The notes beneath the pieces are model-generated. The model saw only the letters and a program-made list of their open reading frames with translations, was not told the origin of the DNA and made no database searches. This document shows positions 63,394 to 64,000 of a stretch of 64,000 bases of DNA, piece by piece (within the stretch, counting starts at the first letter, position 1; each line of letters starts with the position of its first letter). The position numbers were made by a program, and so were the translations under genes. Origin of the DNA: Gammaproteobacteria bacterium Milos-ODIII6 (GTDB lineage Bacteria > Pseudomonadota > Gammaproteobacteria > Chromatiales > Chromatiaceae); assembly GCA_029228645.1 (NCBI GenBank), contig JAPTHR010000012.1, forward strand, positions 1 to 64,000, read 5' to 3'.

Positions 63394-64000
63394 TCACTTT
63401 TCCGGCACTACCGTGGTCAGGCCCCACAGCTGCCACATCTGCATGCCGCCCCGGTAATACAGTATCTTGTCCTTGGGATACCCCGCCGCCAGCAGGCCGC
63501 GAATCGCGCGTGGCGACTGCCCGCATTCCGGTCCGTTGCACCACAGCACCAGCTTGAGCGCCTTGCTGAAATCCCAATCCTCGGTGAGGTTCGGATCGTC
63601 ATGCCAACCCCAGTCGCGCAGAAGCTTTTCCATCACGCCCGCGCCCTCGGCTCTCTCCACCCCACCGAAGCGCTGCAGCAGCGCCACCATCTCCGGATCA
63701 TCCATGGGTCGGGACAGCTGGCTGAAGGGGATGTTGACCGATCCCGGGATCGTGCCCTTGCTGTACCAGGACGGGGTGCGCGCATCGATCAACAGGCCGC
63801 TTCCGTCGCGCAGATCACGCTCGAGAAACTCGAACAGTTCCACCTCCCCGATCGCGGCGATGCCCGGCGCGGGCGAGATCGGTTGCAGGCAAAACGGCGG
63901 GCATTTGCGCACCGTCTTGGCGAAATAGCCGCGCAGCTGGTAGTCGGGATCCTGTACCCGTTGGACCTTGATCGATTGCCCTTCATGCACCACGTGCACA
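63394..64000 (-). CDS. Rhodanese-like domain protein, 5' end cut by window
   Basis: At least 201 residues are present (frame open to the window edge), so the N-terminus probably continues beyond it. The rhodanese domain shows GLLIDARTPSWYSKGTIPGSVNIPFSQLSRP and the active-site loop LVLWCNGPECGQSPRAIRGLLAAGYPKDKILYYRGGMQMW. Catalytic cysteine is in CNGPECGQS. The preceding AKTVRKCPPFC segment is typical of a Cys-rich front part. It may carry sulfane sulfur or bind thiols, which suits a sulfur-oxidiser. It runs on the same strand as pilG. Confidence 0.85.
   Translation of the reverse strand, partial: VHVVHEGQSIKVQRVQDPDYQLRGYFAKTVRKCPPFCLQPISPAPGIAAIGEVELFEFLERDLRDGSGLLIDARTPSWYSKGTIPGSVNIPFSQLSRPMDDPEMVALLQRFGGVERAEGAGVMEKLLRDWGWHDDPNLTEDWDFSKALKLVLWCNGPECGQSPRAIRGLLAAGYPKDKILYYRGGMQMWQLWGLTTVVPEK

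Overview
The window is high-GC, gene-dense chromosomal DNA whose gene content and order point to a gammaproteobacterium, most likely a chemolithoautotrophic sulfur oxidiser of the Chromatiales type. Evidence for this includes a complete Pil-Chp chemosensory operon, the tkt-gap-pgk-pyk-fba block beside metK-ahcY-metF-rsmE, tatABC after hisBHAFE, SrkA, TypA, and above all a gene for sulfur oxygenase/reductase (SOR, 23343-24290) with every known active-site residue in place. Species assignment is inference; no rRNA or tRNA gene was seen.

Region by region. 1-2.8 kb: 3'-truncated acetate kinase, an exported GlcG/HbpS-like protein, an EVE-domain protein and a DUF3616 protein. 2.8-6.7 kb: accessory patch with gene-poor DNA, an apparently intact ISL3-family insertion sequence, a small SET-domain methyltransferase and a spermidine-synthase-like protein. 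6.6-9.7 kb: anaerobic ribonucleotide reductase nrdD and its radical-SAM activase, behind a consensus FNR site and NrdR-like boxes. 9.7-11 kb: decayed REP-associated transposase, short repeats, a DUF502 membrane protein and a REP-like hairpin. 11-15 kb: a translationally coupled operon of ABC ATPase, MacB/LolE-type permease, LolA-like periplasmic protein and outer-membrane barrel. 15.4-19.6 kb: a glycosyltransferase, two unrecognised proteins, a Gly/Pro/Tyr-rich exported protein (sulfur-globule-like in composition) and a c-type cytochrome.

19.9-24.3 kb: a 1072-residue PAS-containing chemoreceptor divergent from sor, with a 7-bp inverted repeat between them. 24.4-31.8 kb: one long minus-strand run of dtd, hisB, hisH, hisA, hisF, hisE, tatA, tatB, tatC and a DUF255 thioredoxin-like lipoprotein; TatC carries a long acidic tail ending in a FimV-C-like segment. 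31.9-40.7 kb: DUF1631 and PilZ proteins (overlapping), prolyl aminopeptidase, TypA, a small conserved protein, an orphan DUF2384-type antitoxin-like protein, purC, a glutaredoxin and SrkA. 40.8-47.9 kb: tkt-gap-pgk-pyk-fba for the Calvin cycle/glycolysis. 48.2-53.6 kb: a peroxiredoxin-like protein, then the methyl cycle genes metK, ahcY (with an SAH riboswitch) and metF, and rsmE. 53.6-64 kb: pilG-pilH-pilI-pilJ-chpA-chpC for type IV pilus/cAMP signalling, preceded by a rhodanese-like protein cut by the window end.

The standout is SOR, a cytoplasmic cofactor-free sulfur-disproportionating enzyme known mainly from thermophilic archaea and a few bacteria. It stands next to a chemoreceptor, near a cytochrome c and a sulfur-globule-like protein, in a genome with carbon-fixation-type sugar-phosphate genes. 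Two copies of a palindromic intergenic repeat (hisF/hisA and ahcY/metF) and several strong hairpins mark the intergenic DNA.
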